DNA of 64,000 nucleotides from contig CATNEN010000039.1 in the NCBI GenBank assembly GCA_950097015.1, positions 1,860,001-1,924,000 on the forward strand, written 5' to 3'. The notes beneath the pieces are model-generated. The model searched no databases. It had not been told where the DNA came from and was given only the letters and a program-made list of their open reading frames with translations. The position numbers and the translations under genes were made by a program. Positions 1-10,700 of this stretch are shown here, one piece after another (position 1 is the stretch's first letter; every line of letters starts with the position of its first letter). Origin of the DNA: Macrostomum hystrix (taxonomy: Eukaryota > Platyhelminthes > Macrostomidae).

Positions 1-104
1 ACCACAGTGGCCTCCAACACCACCGCGGCCTCCACCACCACCGTGGCCTCCACCACCACCGTGGCGTCCAACACTATCCCGGCGTCCAACACCATCCCGG
101 CCGC
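1..104. repeat. 18-bp minisatellite, left block
   Basis: Degenerate copies of an 18-bp unit (GCGGCCTCCACCACCACC) run from the window edge to the Ly6 exon. Read in frame they give Ala/Val-Ala-Ser-Thr/Asn-Thr-Thr. Confidence 0.85.
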
Positions 105-513
105 GCGTAGGTGCTACAGTTATCAATCACTTATTTCAGGACCAATTTTCCCACTATCTGCAATGTTCCACTTCTGCCCTGACAACAATGACTGGACATG
201 CTATATATGGACTAGAAAACTACGACACGGATCTTACACGGTAAGTTGCAGCTTTTATAAAGCTGTTCTGGTTACTAGTTAACTCTAAAAGGTTGAACTG
301 CGACTCCTGTCATTCTCTCCAACATTGCAGATCAACGGAGGTTGTAAATTGATTCAAGACCCTTTCATAACTTGGTGCATAAAATGGAACAAAATCTTTG
401 GGGCAGTTACCGACGAGAAGTGCACCGTCTGTTCGAAGGACAATTGCAACATTCCCCCAAACTTGATCGCGGCCTCCACCACCACCGCGGCCTCCACCAC
501 CACCGCGGCCTAG
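1..513 (+). CDS. Ly6/uPAR (three-finger) domain protein, 5' incomplete
   Basis: The visible coding exons are 1-240 and 331-513, separated by a 90-bp phase-0 intron (gtaagt...ttgcag, 241-330). The joined frame has eight cysteines in three-finger order (CYSYQ, HFC, WTC, GGC, TWC, then DEKCTVCSKDNCN). The last stretch matches the Ly6 signature in which the final cysteine is followed by Asn. On both sides the domain is bordered by an Ala-Ser-Thr-Thr-Thr-like hexapeptide encoded by an 18-bp minisatellite, which would make a mucin-like, O-glycosylatable linker. The frame ends at a TAG (511-513) that lies inside a variant repeat unit. No hydrophobic GPI-anchor tail is seen, so the product may be secreted, or an unseen splice may lead to an anchor exon. 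The upstream repeat could instead be intronic: an AG just before the CYSYQ codons is a possible acceptor. Ly6 proteins usually act extracellularly; the partner is unknown. Confidence 0.6.
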
Positions 514-825
514 ACCACCACCGTGGCCTCCACCACCACCGTGGCCTCCACCACCACCGCGGCCTAGACCACCACCGCGGCCTCCAACACCACCGCGGCC
601 TCCAACGCCATCGCGGCCTCCAACACCACCGCGGCCTCCACCACCACCGCGGCCTCCAACATCATCGCGGCCTCCACCACCACCGCGGCCTCCACCACCA
701 CCGCGGCCTCCAACACCACCGCGGCCTCCACCACCACCGCGGCCTCCACCACCACCGCGGCCTCCAACACCACCGCGGCCTCCACCACCACCGCGGCCTC
801 CAACATCATCGCGGCCTCCACCACG
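463..825. repeat. 18-bp minisatellite, right block
   Basis: About 20 copies of the same 18-bp unit as at 1-104. Some units carry cctag in place of cctcc, which makes in-frame TAG codons; the first of these ends the Ly6 frame. 826-1087 is AT-rich with no gene seen. Confidence 0.9.
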
Positions 826-1087
826 ACCCCATCAAAGAATTAATCAAAGACTTGATAAAAATTTACTAAATCAACTGAAGACTGAATCAACTGGCTAGCA
901 TACTGAATCATAAACAGATCATAAACAGATCGTAAACTATTCTCACTTTTTGATTTTCAACAGATGATTAGATTGGTGAAAATCATTTTTTAATAAAAAA
1001 GAACCCAAAGCTGATATCCTAAATGTACACTTATCTGTCACTCAGACACCTGCTTCCTCAGACTGATTGTGGATCTCAGGGGAATGT

Positions 1088-1512
1088 GGATTATGAGGCT
1101 GTCACACTGGGTTGTGAGACTGTCACACTGGATTGTGAGGCTGTCACACTGGATTGTGAGACTGTCACACTGGATTGTGAGGCTGTTACACTGGATTGTG
1201 AGGCTGTCACACTGGATTATGAGACTGTCACACTGGATTGTGAGGCTGTTACACTGGATTGTGAGGCTGTTACACTGGATTGTGAGGCTGTTACACTGGA
1301 TTGTGAGACTGTCACACTGGATTGTGAGGCTGTTACACTGGATTGTGAGACTGTCACACTGGATTGTGAGACTGTTACACTGGATTGTGAGACTGTTACA
1401 CTGGATTGTGAGACTGTCACACTGGATTGTGAGGCTGTTACACTGGATTGTGAGGCTGTTACACTGGATTGTGAGACTGTCACACTGGATTGTGAGACTG
1501 TCACACTGGATT
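1088..1512. repeat. 21-bp minisatellite
   Basis: About 20 copies of a 21-bp unit around CTGTCACACTGGATTGTGAG. The unit length is a multiple of three, so several frames stay open by chance; I do not read it as coding. Confidence 0.93.
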
Positions 1513-1865
1513 TTAAAATGATTATCCTGGATATTACGAGTATATTGTGAACATTATTTGGTCTTGGCACAGCTTATTGAACTACGAGCGTGAAGCGAAA
1601 GCCTTAAATGAAAGAAAGCATAGAAATAACAAAACAGCAATCAATAGTTATTCTAGACATTTGCGGAAATATTAGTAATACGCGGGTGTAAGTCGCGGGT
1701 TCGTCAGGTAGCACAACACCGACTCGCTAGCAAGCGATGCGAGCGAATTTGGCAGCAACACTGGCGAGGACTGCACAGCGCACGGGGCTAAAAAGGCCGC
1801 CCACCCCCGACCAAAGCCGCGGCGCACCCCCGGCCCCGGCCAACAGCGATTGGCCAGCCAATCTA
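1513..1865. other. intergenic; GC-rich segment 1680-1865
   Basis: AT-rich to 1680, then about 185 bp that is markedly GC-rich with a CCAAT-like motif (gccagccaatc) and a ctaaaaag stretch. It could be a promoter or part of a dispersed repeat: a C-rich stretch near 13210-13310 looks loosely similar. No credible reading frame. Confidence 0.35.
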
Positions 1866-2255
1866 CACTCACATACATTCAAATAACATCAGATGCATTC
1901 AAATAACATCAGTTACATTCAAATAACATCAGTTACATTCAAATAACATCAGTTACATTCAAATAACATCAGTTACATTCAAATAACATCAGTTACATTC
2001 AAATAACATCAGTTACATTCAAATAACATCAGTTACATTCAAATAACATCATCAGTTACATTCAAATAACATCAGTTACATTCAAATAACATCAGTTACA
2101 TTCAAATAACATCAGTTACATTCAAATAACATCAGTTACATTCAAATAACATCAGTTACATTCAAATAACATCAGTCAAATTACATTCAAATTACAGGAT
2201 ACATTCAAATAACATCAGTTACATTCAAATAACATCAGTTACATTCAAATAACAT
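1866..2255. repeat. 20-bp minisatellite
   Basis: About 19 copies of ACATTCAAATAACATCAGTT with small indels (an extra ATC near 2049; a diverged unit near 2180). Confidence 0.95.
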
Positions 2256-2474
2256 TAGACGTCCGGATGCGCCTTGACTTCCAGACCAGGCTGTCAGGCA
2301 CAGTATGGACGGTTGCTACTCGTCAGAGCCGCCTCCCCTGGCTGCCACGGTGAATCGCCTAGTCTGGCGTTGCCAGGCGTTGCCATAGATACAGGCCACA
2401 CGCAGCAACTGGCCGCCTCTTCTAGCCCTTTAGCGCAGCCGTCGGCGCCCATCATCGCAAGGCTGGAGCTCAAG
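2256..2474 (+). other. GC-rich unassigned segment
   Basis: A short GC-rich stretch between two minisatellites with exon-like base composition. I found no frame with convincing splice sites or family similarity, so it is left unassigned. Confidence 0.3.
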
Positions 2475-2572
2475 GATCTTTCATCTGGGATCTTTCATCT
2501 GGGATCTTTCATCTGGGATCTATCATCTGGGATCTTTCATCTGGGATCTTTCATCTGGGATCTTTCATGTTG
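2475..2572. repeat. 14-bp minisatellite
   Basis: Seven copies of GGGATCTTTCATCT. Confidence 0.9.
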
Positions 2573-2742
2573 GATCTTGTTTACTGAATGAACTTGTTTA
2601 CTTGTGGCCTTTAGAAACACCACTGGGCCTAACTGTACATTTAGGATTACTTAAGCACCAGCTAACAACTACTAGTCCTTGACTGGGATATTTCAACTCC
2701 ATTTTTTCTATTCTCTTCACTAAGCGCCTCTTATTCTTCTAG

Positions 2743-3040
2743 GCCGAGGACGGTGCCGAGTTCGACGCCTACCTGCTCGCCAAACGGAATCACGTGAGTC
2801 GCCTGTTGCAGCGACTTAACGCCAGCCTGCCCCGGCTGCGGGGTCAGCATCAGCCGGCATCCAGCATCAGCCAGCATTCGCGCGGTCCGCCTGCTGGCAG
2901 ACGCTCCTGTGGATCTGTGCATCTCGGCGCCGCTGCAGCCCAGTTACGCTGCGCACGACTCCAGCGGCTGTGGCGAGGCGCTGAGGACGCGCCACCAGTC
3001 CGATCATTTCCCTGTGGTTGCAGAGTTAAAAATAATTGAT
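2743..3040 (+). CDS. possible exons of an endonuclease/exonuclease/phosphatase-like protein
   Basis: Exon-like 2743-2793 (51 nt, 17 codons) follows a pyrimidine-rich acceptor (ttcttctag) and ends at a good donor (gtgagt at 2794). About 90 bp later an open GC-rich frame (about 2870-3037) ends in a segment reading SDHFPVVAELKI. SDH(F/Y)PV is the C-terminal active-site motif of the EEP fold (DNase I, neutral sphingomyelinase and LINE endonuclease families). The acceptor joining the two parts is ambiguous (several CAG between 2810 and 2870), and the frame runs into a SINE before a stop. It may be the end of a host EEP gene or a retroelement remnant. The rest of the catalytic domain is not visible. 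Confidence 0.35.
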
Positions 3041-3084
3041 CACACCTACCTTAATTGGTCGAGATGTGCAGCCGACAGCAGCAC

Positions 3085-3322
3085 AGCCGCAGCTACTGCA
3101 GCTATTGCTACAGCTGTTCAGTCCGTGACCGGGAGACGCCGCATCCACCCTCAACTACCCAGCTAATGCTTAGTACCCATTTAACAGCTGGGGGAACTGA
3201 AGCAATGCAGAGTTAAGTGCTTTTCTAAAGGACACAAATGTTTCCTGTGGAGTCGGGAATCGAACCCCTGACCTTCAAGTCGCGAGTCCGACGCTTAAAT
3301 CACAAGGCTACGACCTCCTCCA
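3085..3322 (-). mobile_element. tRNA-derived SINE, near full length
   Basis: On the minus strand it begins with a tRNA-like head with a perfect B-box (GGTTCGATTCC, near 3247-3265) and an A-box-like TAGCCTTGTGATTTAAGCG upstream. A body follows with the GCATTGCTTCAGTTCCCCC stretch and a tail containing a decayed AGTCCATGGACT motif. The same body and tail recur at 13.6, 16.9, 24.7, 30.0 and 48.6 kb. Confidence 0.75.
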
Positions 3323-3948
3323 TGGATCAAGGATCCTTGATACGTCTCCAAGGTTCAACTCTGTGATAGTATTAGCTCCTTAAAATAGATGGGAGTAGAT
3401 ATACTAGCCGAGTAGGAACAAATTTCTCTTGATTAAAAAGTGTCACCTCGAAAATTCGCATGGTTTGAAAGCGGTGGAATGTGTGGTGCATTCGTTGCTT
3501 TCACCTTGTTATTCGTTAGTGGTCTTTCTGCGCGAGGAATAATTTAAACGCATTATTGTCTTCCATTTTTTTTGCTCACAGAGTCCAGTTTTTTGCTATA
3601 ATTGCATTCAGGACTTTTCGTGATTGAAGAGTTCCATAATTAACTTATAAAATTGACCTTTCTTGAAATTAACTGTTGATAAACAGTAGTAAGAAAAAAA
3701 TATCACAGCAAAAAATGGAATGCTTAATAACTGTCCATCATCGTGTTCGCATTTACCACGATGTACTTGTTTTAATTATTTAATAATTCTCCAAAGTTTG
3801 TATTTAACAAACTGAATAATATGTCATCTCACGATTACGTGAACGCCTGCAGGCACCTGGCCAGTAACAGTTCGCATGCTCATGAGCTGCTGCTGGACAA
3901 TTTGGACTGAATGAATGTTAACTATCTGGAAATCAAGAATAGAATTTG
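3323..3948. other. AT-rich intergenic, nothing recognised
   Basis: No open frame with coding character, no tandem array and no RNA gene seen. Confidence 0.6.
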
Positions 3949-4384
3949 CTACTTCACCGAGACGTGTATAGCAATCGAACCAGTATTGAAAAGCATTTTG
4001 TAATTCACTCGATTCCTAATTAGAGTCAACAGCTTATCACGAATGATTGATGAGGCTGTTTTGATCTGAGTTGCCGATCTAACGTTGGCCTTTAACACCT
4101 TGCCCTCTTCGTCGATCACCAGCAGGCAGGGGATGCCGCTGACCTTGTACTGCTGCGCCAGTTCCGTGCGCTCCGGGGCATTGTACGGCACGACATAATA
4201 GTTGCCGTGCGACTCGTTGAAGTAGCTCAGCATCGAGGCCTCGTCCCGGTCGCAAGACACGGCACGGCGGACACCACTGGGCTGAAAAGTACAGCATGAC
4301 CTTCTTGCCCTTGAACAGGTCCTCGCCTTTGTGGCTAGCCTTCGATTTGTCGAGCACCGTGAGCTTCAGCGGGGTGATAGACAT
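3949..4384 (-). pseudogene. tryparedoxin/nucleoredoxin-like thioredoxin-fold gene with internal deletion and frameshift
   Basis: From ATG at 4384 the minus strand reads a typical start of a nucleoredoxin/tryparedoxin: MSITPLKLTVLDKSKAS, then VMLYFSAQWCPPCR with the CPPC redox motif. Directly after that motif (near 4260) the frame is lost. In the next frame the family sequence resumes at SCDRDEASMLSYF, then VPYNAPERTELAQQYKVSG and IPCLLVIDEEGKVL, running to a stop at 3949. In intact family members some 25-30 residues (GFTPKL...FEVV-type segment) separate the two parts; here they are missing and no intron fits the junction. The copy is intronless, which suggests a retrocopy, but a poly(A) tail was not identified. 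A collapsed or deleted assembly segment is an alternative. As it stands it would not make an active oxidoreductase. Confidence 0.7.
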
Positions 4385-4552
4385 GCTTGCCGAGAATGAA
4401 TGCTCAGTTGAGTACAAATGCTTGTGTGCCCAGGCTGTTGCGATAAAGCGAATTCGTAGTTATTGAGCTAGAAATCGAATTAATTTTCGACTTGTCTTTG
4501 GCTGCGGGGCCGCTGGGGAGGGTGTACTTGTCCGATCTAAAAATGTACGCTG

Positions 4553-4632
4553 TTAATCTTATATATGCTGCTGCGATTCCAGCTATACATGCTGCTGCGA
4601 TTCCAGCTATCTATGCTCCTGCGATTCCAGCA
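4553..4632. repeat. short 24-bp tandem repeat
   Basis: Three copies built on GCTGCTGCGATTCCAGCTAT. Confidence 0.75.
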
Positions 4633-5290
4633 GTTGAGCTCTTACTTCGATTCTAAGTTAGCTAGAGTTCCTGCCGACCTTCGGATATCCTGTACAGTGC
4701 TGTGACTTGACTGATGCATTTTTTCATGGGAATTCACTTGGTGTCTGTCAACAATGATTAATCATCACAACAAAATTATTTGGCTCACTCCACCTGCAGT
4801 GCAGCCTTGGTCGCTAAGTACAATAAACAGTCACTAAGGCACTCAATACTAATGCTGTTAGGCAATTAGCCGAGGGGACAAGAGGCAGCGGTGCCACCCG
4901 ATCACAGCTGGCCTCACTAATAAGATGGGCAAACAAACTTCCTCCTAGTAGCAGATTGCAGCACCTGAATAATCTGATTGCTTTGATTAAAGGCTTATCC
5001 ACTTTAGCTAATTACGCAAGTGTGCTGACCGTAGTTATACCTGAGTGCTTTCGGCTATTGTGACTTTACAAACCAGGTAAAAAAATAAAAAGCTACATAG
5101 CAGTAAAGCTGTAGGCTACCCATACGGTTACCCATACGATATGATTGTGTTAGCCAGAATTTCACATCAAGCGAATGTTTTGTTTTCTGGCTCCGAAAGC
5201 TGTACAGTTGAAAAATTGCTTGTTGTTATTCGAAATGGCATTTATACATGATCTCGCAAAATGAGTACTTAATTTCTTCTTGTCTTGTAG
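4633..5290. other. intergenic, nothing recognised
   Basis: Mixed-composition DNA ending in the pyrimidine-rich tract that precedes the orphan exon at 5291. No gene, array or RNA recognised. Confidence 0.5.
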
Positions 5291-5410
5291 CTAAAGCTAC
5301 GAGTCCATGAGAGCAATAGTGCCGTTGTCCCCTCTACTGTCAGCCTTCGGATGCTTCCAGCTCGTAATTTCGGTGATGCTAAAAGGCGATCAACTTTAGC
5401 CAAGAAAATG
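5291..5410 (+). CDS. orphan internal exon, unknown protein
   Basis: A 120-nt segment bounded by a strong acceptor (ttcttcttgtcttgtag) and a consensus donor (gtaagt at 5411) is open in one frame only, phase 0 at both ends, for 40 residues. The peptide is basic (begins LKLRVHESNSAVV, ends RRSTLAKKM). I do not recognise the family and cannot connect it to a neighbour with certainty. Good splice sites plus exactly 40 open codons make it a fair exon candidate. Confidence 0.4.
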
Positions 5411-5639
5411 GTAAGTAGACACACTGTCTGAGCCCTGCTAACACAATCAGCTAGCTTTTACTTCAGAAACCACTGGGTGAGTAGAACTCTTGTGAGAATT
5501 AATGCAATGGAAACAAAACTTCGCCCACTGAGGAGAGAAAAAAGCTCGTACAAAACTGTTTAAAAATTTGAGAACTGCGGCCGGATTGTGCACGCACTGC
5601 AGGAGCCCAAGCAAATCAGATCAGACTAGAGCTGAGACA

Positions 5640-5950
5640 AGGGTGAGATCAGGCACGGGAGAGAAGAGAAACGGGTGAGATGAGACACAGGTGTGATGAG
5701 ACACAGGTGAGATCAGGCACGGGAGAGAAGAGACACGGGTGAGATGAGACACGGGTGAGATGAGACACAGGTGAGATCAGGCACGGGTGAGATGAGACAC
5801 GGGTGAGATGAGACACGGCTGAAATGAGACACGGGTGAGATCAGGCACGGGTGAGATGAGACACAGGTGAGATCAGGCACGGGTGAGATGAGACACGTGT
5901 GAAATGAGACACGGGAGAGTTGAGACACGGGAGAGATGAGACGTGGGAGA
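5640..5950. repeat. 16-bp minisatellite, GAGATGAGACA family, locus 1
   Basis: About 19 irregular copies of GAGATGAGACACGGGT and a variant with gatcaggcac. Related arrays lie at 7.15-7.6 kb and 14.7-15.6 kb. Confidence 0.9.
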
Positions 5951-5997
5951 GATGGAAGACAATTGAATTGTTTTTCACCTTTGTAATTTATACAATG

Positions 5998-6335
5998 GAA
6001 TTCGATTCCATTTCATTCCATTCCCTTCAATTTCATTCTATTCCATTCTATTTCATTCTATTCCATTCTATTCCATTCTTTTTCATTCCATTCTATTCCA
6101 TTCTATTTATTCTATTCCATTCTATTCCATTCCATTCCATTCCATTTATTCCATTCTATTTATTCTATTCCATTCTATTCCATTCTATTCCATTCTATTC
6201 CATTCTATTCCATTCTATTCCATTCTATTCCATTCTATTCCATTCCATTCCATTTATTCCATTCCATTAATTCTATTCGATTCTATTCCATTCCATTCCA
6301 TTCTATTCCATTCCATTCCATTTATTCTATTCCAT
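5998..6335. repeat. ATTCC/ATTCT pentanucleotide satellite
   Basis: Runs of ATTCCATTCT-type pentamers, with ATTTATTCT variants. Confidence 0.95.
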
Positions 6336-6639
6336 CCTTTGCGACAAATTCTAATATCCTCGACAGAAACTTTCCATCCCTCAGAGCGCCATTTTGTTTT
6401 TTCAATTTTTTGCTCAGAAAATGTGTTCTCAACCTTCACAAACGGTGCAACCATTGCTCAGGTTGAAGGTCTTCTGTGTTGTTTCTCTTGGCCAACCCAG
6501 CCTCAAAGTAAGGCCAAGCTTTGGGGAAAGCTTTGAATATTTAATTCTGTCCAAGTCAGTCAATATCGGTAATTATAATGGGATTTTAGCAGGACCTACA
6601 GACATGCATGCGAGAGTAAAGCTCCCAGTCTAGCTAACA

Positions 6640-6640
<1 letters not shown>

Positions 6641-6693
<53 letters not shown>

Positions 6694-6719
6694 CACACAC
6701 GCACACACACACACACACA
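6641..6719. repeat. (CA)n microsatellite
   Basis: About 39 dinucleotides with two GC interruptions. Confidence 0.97.
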
Positions 6720-6938
6720 GGAGGCCGCTGCAACTGCAGCAGGCACTTTATTGAGGCCGCGCTGTGATTGGCTGTCCACCGAGCTGGCCGATTGGACCTC
6801 GTATTCTTGGCATTGAAGGCACGGAAGCCTCTTAAGCGGAAACCGTATCAAGGAGCCAGAATTAGCTCAGCCATTGAGGCCATTTTCTCACACCCGGCCC
6901 ATCTCCTTCCACTTTAACTAATTAGACTCGCGGCACAG

Positions 6939-7022
6939 GCGCAATGGTACTAATTGACGAAGCAGTTCGCGACACCTGCAGGCAGGGCCTGTTCTGCAAG
7001 ATGACCGCCAGGGAGTTGGCTG
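6939..7022 (+). CDS. possible exon, unknown protein
   Basis: A GC-rich 84-nt stretch lies between an AG (cggcacag) and a good donor (gtgaga at 7023). One frame is open across it, including MVLIDEAVRDTCRQG and LFCKMTARELA. Codon choice resembles the confirmed exons, but the acceptor lacks a clear pyrimidine tract and no family is recognised. It may also be the start of a gene, since the frame has an ATG at 6944. Confidence 0.25.
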
Positions 7023-7153
7023 GTGAGACTACTGGCGATCCTCAGTCGCTCGATTTCTGTGCAGTAAAAATATACATGTTCTACCTGTGCGTGAGGGGCT
7101 CTCAAAATTGGTCGTGGGTATGCGCCAATCAGTATTGGCTCTGCTGATTTTAC

Positions 7154-7606
7154 AGGAGAGATAAAACAGGGAGAGATGAGAGACAATGGTGATGAGACAC
7201 AGTAGAGATGAGACAGGGGAGAGATGAGACACGGGAGAGATCAGACAACGGAGAGATGAGACAGGGGAGAGATGAGACACGGGAGAGATGAGACACGGGA
7301 GAGATGAGACAACGGAGAGATGAGACAACGGAGAGATGAGACAACGGAGAGATGAGACAACGGAGAGATGAGACAACGGAGAGATGAGACAGGGGAGAGA
7401 TGAGACACGGGAGAGATGAGACACGGGAGAGATGAGACAACGGAGAGATGAGACAACGGAGAGATGAGACAACGGAGAGATGAGACAACGGAGAGATGAG
7501 ACAACGGAGAGATGAGACAGGGGAGAGATGAGACAACGGAGAGATGAGACAACGGAGAGATGAGACAGGGGAGAGATGAGACAGGGGAGAGATGAGGAGA
7601 TGAGGA
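7154..7606. repeat. 16-bp minisatellite, GAGATGAGACA family, locus 2
   Basis: About 28 copies of GAGATGAGACAACGGA with two interspersed variants (acagggga and acacggga). Since 16 is not a multiple of three, all three frames stay open on the minus strand, which explains the long spurious frames here. Confidence 0.95.
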
Positions 7607-7704
7607 GAGATTTTACAGCTTCTTGAGCAGAATTTTGTGTTTCTTTTTATTTCAGATTTTTAGTTACTTAGTAGTTTAAATCTTCGCTTTATTGTCTCTC
7701 AAAA

Positions 7705-10700
7705 ATGCCAACTTCACCCGTAAACCTCACCGCAGCGAATCAGGAGAACAGGAATTTGAGCAGTCAGCATCCGATTGTCATCATGGCGCATTGTCTCTGG
7801 TGCGAGTCAACGTCGAATATCAATGTGATGAGCCGCGTGTGAGTTGGCGTTTTTTGCTCAGCATTTGCTCGCATTTTATTCGATAGCCTTTGTTTAGTGA
7901 GCCAGCACCTATTCCTTCCATTTCCGATTGAGGCAGCTCGCTCTGCTTCAACCACTACCTGGCCAGCCTGAACTTTAGCGGGCCGGTACCTGAGCCTCCG
8001 TCCCAGATCGACCCGACGGTGACTGACTCCGACGCTTCTGAACCTGCCGACGGCGCTGCCTCTGCTGCCAATCAGCCCGACGGTGTGGCCGTGGTGGCCG
8101 TCCTTCTGGCCCTCTACGCACTACTCATTGTGTCGGGTCTACTCAGCAACCTGATGGTGGCAGTCAGTCTGATCAAGCGGCGAGACTTTGCCAACGTGAC
8201 CAACATGTTCGTACTGGGCCTGTCGCTGAGTGACATACTCATCTGCGGCATGCTCATGCCGTCACTGCTGGTCTATGATCTCACGCGGCGGAACTACATC
8301 GTGGCCAGCCTGCCGAGGACCTTCTACTGCCGCATGCTGCTGACGTCGCTCAGCGTGCCAATCTACGCCAGCTGCCTCATCATCCTATGGGTGGCGGTGG
8401 ATCGCTACAGACTGATTTGCCATCCGCACGGCCGTCGAATGAGCCGAGCAGAGGCCGGCGGCCTCCTGCTGTTCACCGTGCTGCTGGGCCTGCTGGTGCA
8501 CTCGCCTGCAATCATCTTCAACACGGTTGGTCCTTCGACTTTGGTAGAATCTGGTTGAGCCAGTTCTATAATTACGAGAAAGCTTGCGCGATAGTTACGA
8601 TATGAGTGTATAGTATCGAGTACCAGAATTAACCCCCGTGCTTTCAGCTTCGCATTTTTGGATTTTTGCTTTGCTGCTCATTGTGATGGATTTCTCCAAT
8701 CTGTTTAGTCACTCATTGTAGAAGCACCAGAGCGAACATCGCTGATGGTCAGCCCAACTCATCTAAGAGCTACTCATGAAAAGGCAAAACAATTTGAGCC
8801 ACTTTCGAGACACGGCTTGACTCTCATAGCAACCAACAAACCAATTGAAGTGCATTGAGCTTGAGCTGAACTTCAAGGAAAAGATCTCTGAACAAAATTT
8901 TCTCGTCACGTGCACTGAATCTTCATATTTAGCGATTTTGTGTGAAAATCGCCAACTCATTGTCTAGGCATGAAACTCAGGTCCACGTATCTATTTGTAG
9001 GTGGACACCCGCCAGACGGTGGGCTATTGCGCCGAGCGCTGGCCAGACAAAAGCCTCCGCTTAGTGTATTCCATCGGTGCATTCTGCCTGCAGTTCTGCA
9101 CTCCGCTGATCGTCACTGGCGCATTGTACTTTTGCATCTACCGACGTCTCAGCGAGCGAATCGTTCGACACCGGAGAGAGACGAAACGCAAGCGGCGCAC
9201 GAATCGCATTCTGATCAGCATCGTGATCAGCTTTGCGTTCTTCTGGAGCCCCTGGTCGGTGTTCAATGTGGTCTCGGAGGTTGAGCAGTTCCGCGAGAAA
9301 ATCAATCCGCAGAAGGTGGCGGCCTTTATTGACTGCGTGAACGTTACCAAGTCCTGGGACGTCATCAACACTAATATGCGCCTTCTGTTTGAGTCAGGAA
9401 GTGAGTGATGACGACTAGTAGGAAGAGGGTCCACTGTCGCAGCGCGCTGATTGGTCAGCAAGGCAGGTGGGGTGGCTGGTCTATTTGGGGTTTAGTGTGT
9501 CGAGTGGGGTGGGGAATGAGGCGTTGGTGTGTAGCGGTGGTTGGGGTATAGTAATATTTGATAACAGTTACAGGAGGGCTGCGGGCAATGTCGCATCATT
9601 TGGGGACACTAGACACGCAGCCAGCGAGGAGGCAGTTCTGCCCATTCCGCTGGCTCCTGAGCGCACACGCACACAGGTGTGTACAACTGCCCAGACTTTG
9701 TCATCTTCAGACAGTGTACACTTCACTGTGCCTAGGAGGTTGGCCCTCAGGGCAGTGGCGTAGCCAGGATTTTGTCTAGGGGGGCGCCTTTTGTGGGCGC
9801 CACCACATGGGGGCGTCACCACCACATGGGGGCGTCACCACCACATGGGGGCGTCACCACCACATGGGGGCGTCACCACCACATGGGGGCGTCACCACCA
9901 CATGGGGGCGTCACCACCACATGGGGGCGTCACCACCACATGGGGGCGTCACCACCACATGGGGGCGTCACCACCACATGGGGGCGTCACCACCACATGG
10001 GGGCGTCACCACCACATGGGGGCGTCACCACCACATGGGGGCGTCACCACCACATGGGGGCGTCACCACCACATGGGGGCGTCACCACCACATGGGGGCG
10101 TCACCACCACATGGGGGCGTCACCACCACATGGGGGCGTCACCACCACATGGGGGCACCTCTATCACGCGTGCGCCACTACGAGGGGGCGCCAATACCAC
10201 GGGGATGGCACTATCAGGAGGCGCCGCTACTCGTACAATGGGGCGGCACAGAGTTTCGTCAGCTAATTAGGGAGGGGGCCGCGGCCCTCCTTGTCTCCTC
10301 TGGCTACGCCCCTGCTTCAAGGGCGTAAATTGCACAAGCCCCAAGCCTTCTCCCCGCGGCTGCGCCACAAATCAATGTGGCCTCACTGCGGAATCGAGCT
10401 CAGGGACCTTGGTGCGTGAGGTAAACGCCTCAACCACTCTGCCACTCAGCCTCCTGTTGAGCGTGGTACGAGACGATTTTGAATTTGGTCGTGTTCTTTA
10501 CGTAATTTTATCACTGAAGGCTGCATTCGACTATTGAGAATTCAACTTTCTGGTATTCAAGTGGAGACATTGGATCCCACAAGGGCTGCAGTGGATTCGA
10601 CAAGGGGTTCAACTGCGGAAGGATTTGTTTGAGTCAGAGACTAAGAAGATTACTAATCAGGGGCAATAAGAAAAGGTTTAGGAGCAGAAACTCTAATTAA

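Noticed and set aside
2274-2591. 105-codon plus frame
   Set aside because: Starts without a good ATG context and ends in the 14-bp array; no family seen.
3230-3325. A tRNA gene on the minus strand
   Set aside because: A- and B-boxes are present but the arms do not form a cloverleaf, and a SINE body follows. The same applies to 10335-10455, 36750-36905 and 61985-62130.
9772-10328. His/Thr/Gly-rich open frames in three frames
   Set aside because: The 19-bp array inside the MITE.
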